This document shows, one piece after another, positions 12,538-14,311 of a stretch of DNA of 14,311 bases. Where the stretch lies: the NCBI GenBank assembly GCA_030620065.1, contig JAUXFJ010000011.1, positions 1-14,311 on the forward strand, read 5' to 3'. The notes below the pieces were generated by a model. It did no database searches. It had not been told where the DNA came from and saw only the letters and a program-made list of their open reading frames with translations. The position numbers and the translations under genes are program-made. Numbering within the stretch: position 1 is the first letter of the stretch; each line of letters opens with the position of its first letter. The DNA is from Anaerolineaceae bacterium (GTDB lineage: Bacteria; Chloroflexota; Anaerolineae; Anaerolineales; Anaerolineaceae).

Positions 12538-14311
12538 GATCCTGATACTCCGGTGCTAGCTCGCAGAAATAGCCACTCCAGCCCCAGACACGGACGATGA
12601 GATCCCGGTGTTTCTCAGGGTGTTTCTTGGCGTCCAACAACGTGTCGATATTCAGCGTGTTGAGCTGCAACTGCTGGCACCCAATCTGTGCGAAAGTGCG
12701 AACGAGCATAGCCACCTTTCGAATGGATTCGGGATCACGGAATACAGCATCCGAAAGCTCCATCGTGATTGGACCACCGTTGTACACCCGGCTGTAATCG
12801 ATCTTGCTAAACGACTGCAAGACGCTGATCGGTCCCCGCACTTGCGCATTGTGAGATGGAGAAAGGTTGGCGCTGAAAAAGTCCCCTGCCAGCCGTCCGT
12901 CCGCCGTGGCGCCAACTACCGGCTCGTGCATTCCCTCATGTCCCCTAGACAGCCAGACGTAGTACATGGCAGAACCGGTGCCTGGGCGAACACGACCACC
13001 CCTGCCGTTATCCTCGATTCTCTCCGCAGCATCCGCCAGGAACTCAAGCAGTTTGACCACCATCGTGTCGGCATCGTCGTCGTTATTGCCCACCTTAGGG
13101 CCCTCGCTCGACAACTTCTGTCGCAATGATTCATACCCTTCAAAGTTTGCATCCAAAGCACGGAGCAGTTCTCTGGCGTCCACGCTCCCCTCTTCAAAGA
13201 TAAACTTCTTCACAGCGGCGAGCGCATCAGCGGCATCAGAGGACGCGGCGCCGTGTACGCCGAAGCCGTTGTACTTTAACCCGCGCGAGAGGTCTTGGCC
13301 ACGTTCCAGGCAACCATCCATCAGAACAGAGAAGTACGGCGCAGGCGGCAAAACAACTCTCGAGTAAACGTCTACAAGATCATCGAGTTGCATCTGTATC
13401 TCTTTAGCAACACGGTCAAGGATTTGATCAAAGCCCCTGTGGTCAGCCAGTCCCTCCCGAATCGCCCTGTCTGCGGCTGCTGGCAGGGAAACTGCACCGA
13501 TGTTGACGATCTCCATCCCCTGTCCGGGAATGATAAACTCCCAGCAAGCCGCCACGGTGTAGTCGCGGGCATCCTCGATCTCGTACCCATTCGCCACCAG
13601 GGCAGGAATCACCACCGCGTCATTGGAGTACTGCGGAAAACCAAGCCCTTTGCGAGTCAATTCCGCCGCCAGACACAGCAGTTTCAGGTCCGTGTCGGGA
13701 CTGATCCGTAGATTGATCTTGGGATCGATCATAGATGTCTCCAAAGCAACGCGAAGCGCCATGCGGGTCAGTTCATTCACGCCGTCGGAGCCATCCCTTC
13801 TGACACCTCCCAGGATCAGGGTTTGCCCATTGTCTCCCGGATCATACGGAAATAGGTCACTGTCCTTGTTCAGCGCAACAAAGAATTCGGCCAGCAGCTC
13901 TTCGGCACTTTCCATATCGAGTCGACCTGCGTCGAGATCCGCGTGCAAGTAGGGCCACATGTACTGGTCAAACCGTCCCAACCCTACTTGATAGTGTCCA
14001 CTCAGCCAGATGACAGCATGCAGCAAACGCAGCGATTGCAGAGCCTCGTGAAAGGTGCGAGGTTGATAAGCTGGGACATGGTTGAGCACTTCAGCGATGT
14101 CATCTCGCCCCTTCTCCTTGGCGGCTTCCGCATATCTCTGCGCCAGGTCCAAGACGGCGTCGATGGTTTCAACGGCACAGTCAAGAAACTCGATGGCCTC
14201 TGCGTCATCCACCATCCGGTCACGGGTCTCCAGTGCTACCTGCTTGCGACCAATCAGACCCCGAGACAGCACTGTTCCCCAATCGGGGCAGATATTGTTG
14301 ATCGGACCCAA
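12503..14311 (-). CDS. Glycyl radical enzyme (pyruvate formate-lyase family), 5'-partial
   Basis: 602 residues are in the window and the frame runs off the right edge; the first codon seen (TTG) is not a believable start. Relatives have about 750-850 residues, so some 150-250 are missing. The catalytic cysteine loop is AACWEFIIPGQG (C256 with E258, numbered from the edge), the Cys-x-Glu pattern of glycyl radical dehydratases and lyases rather than the Cys-Cys of true pyruvate formate-lyase. The C-terminal radical loop is RVWGWSGYF with the radical glycine G577, followed by ELAPEYQDHVITR as in family ends. Such enzymes act in anaerobes, need an SAM-dependent activase (not in the window), and eliminate water, amines or sulfite from small substrates. 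The substrate is unknown. The tail after QDHVITR (HVYAMG) overlaps a gene remnant, so the last residues may be altered. By eye this gene is richer in G+C than the left half of the window. Confidence 0.88.
   Translation of the reverse strand: MGPINNICPDWGTVLSRGLIGRKQVALETRDRMVDDAEAIEFLDCAVETIDAVLDLAQRYAEAAKEKGRDDIAEVLNHVPAYQPRTFHEALQSLRLLHAVIWLSGHYQVGLGRFDQYMWPYLHADLDAGRLDMESAEELLAEFFVALNKDSDLFPYDPGDNGQTLILGGVRRDGSDGVNELTRMALRVALETSMIDPKINLRISPDTDLKLLCLAAELTRKGLGFPQYSNDAVVIPALVANGYEIEDARDYTVAACWEFIIPGQGMEIVNIGAVSLPAAADRAIREGLADHRGFDQILDRVAKEIQMQLDDLVDVYSRVVLPPAPYFSVLMDGCLERGQDLSRGLKYNGFGVHGAASSDAADALAAVKKFIFEEGSVDARELLRALDANFEGYESLRQKLSSEGPKVGNNDDDADTMVVKLLEFLADAAERIEDNGRGGRVRPGTGSAMYYVWLSRGHEGMHEPVVGATADGRLAGDFFSANLSPSHNAQVRGPISVLQSFSKIDYSRVYNGGPITMELSDAVFRDPESIRKVAMLVRTFAQIGCQQLQLNTLNIDTLLDAKKHPEKHRDLIVRVWGWSGYFCELAPEYQDHVITRHVYAMG

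Noticed and set aside
12966..13711. Two overlapping plus-strand open frames of 133 and 138 codons
   Set aside because: They are antisense to the glycyl radical enzyme and reflect its codon bias; the composition is rich in Ser, Pro and Arg with no motif.

Overview
The window is one 14.3 kb bacterial segment in which every convincing gene lies on the minus strand. I read it from right to left, in transcription order. The gene families point to an anaerobic, sugar-fermenting bacterium: a glycyl radical enzyme, a corrinoid-protein remnant, GH4, a split transketolase and an IS4/IS701-like transposon. An Anaerolineae-type Chloroflexota or a similar anaerobe would fit, but that is a guess and the sequence alone does not settle it. 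I see no rRNA, tRNA or CRISPR array.

Right block (about 10.7-14.3 kb). A glycyl radical enzyme of the pyruvate formate-lyase family, cut by the window edge at its 5' end, is followed by a short frameshifted remnant of a carbohydrate-enzyme C-terminal domain. Next comes an intact NAD-dependent GH4 alpha-galactosidase/alpha-glucosidase-type enzyme.

Middle (9.14-10.6 kb). A complete-looking insertion sequence with 12-bp perfect terminal inverted repeats and a 452-residue DDE transposase sits between the GH4 gene and the next operon, just upstream of that operon's promoter.

Core operon (9.07-3.0 kb). A promoter with a TTGACA box and a 9-bp perfect inverted repeat precede five tightly packed genes. 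They encode a split transketolase (N subunit, C subunit), a glycerol-kinase-like FGGY kinase, an sn-glycerol-1-phosphate-dehydrogenase-like enzyme, and an L-fucose/L-arabinose-isomerase-like enzyme. Two junctions are ATGA stop/start overlaps, one is a 14-bp overlap and one is a 14-bp gap with a strong ribosome binding site, so the five proteins are almost certainly made together. Isomerase, kinase, transketolase and dehydrogenase form a plausible catabolic route for a sugar or polyol, but the substrate is not identifiable here. This is the best candidate for an undescribed pathway in the window.

Left block (3.0-0 kb). This part is a mosaic of gene remains: a corrinoid (B12-binding) protein lacking its N-terminal cap, an intact Gfo/Idh/MocA oxidoreductase, and an amidohydrolase whose C-terminal third has been replaced by the last ~50 codons of a tyrosine integrase in another frame. 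A hairpin terminator lies at the far left. The left block therefore looks like the scar of integration or deletion events, while the core operon looks functional.
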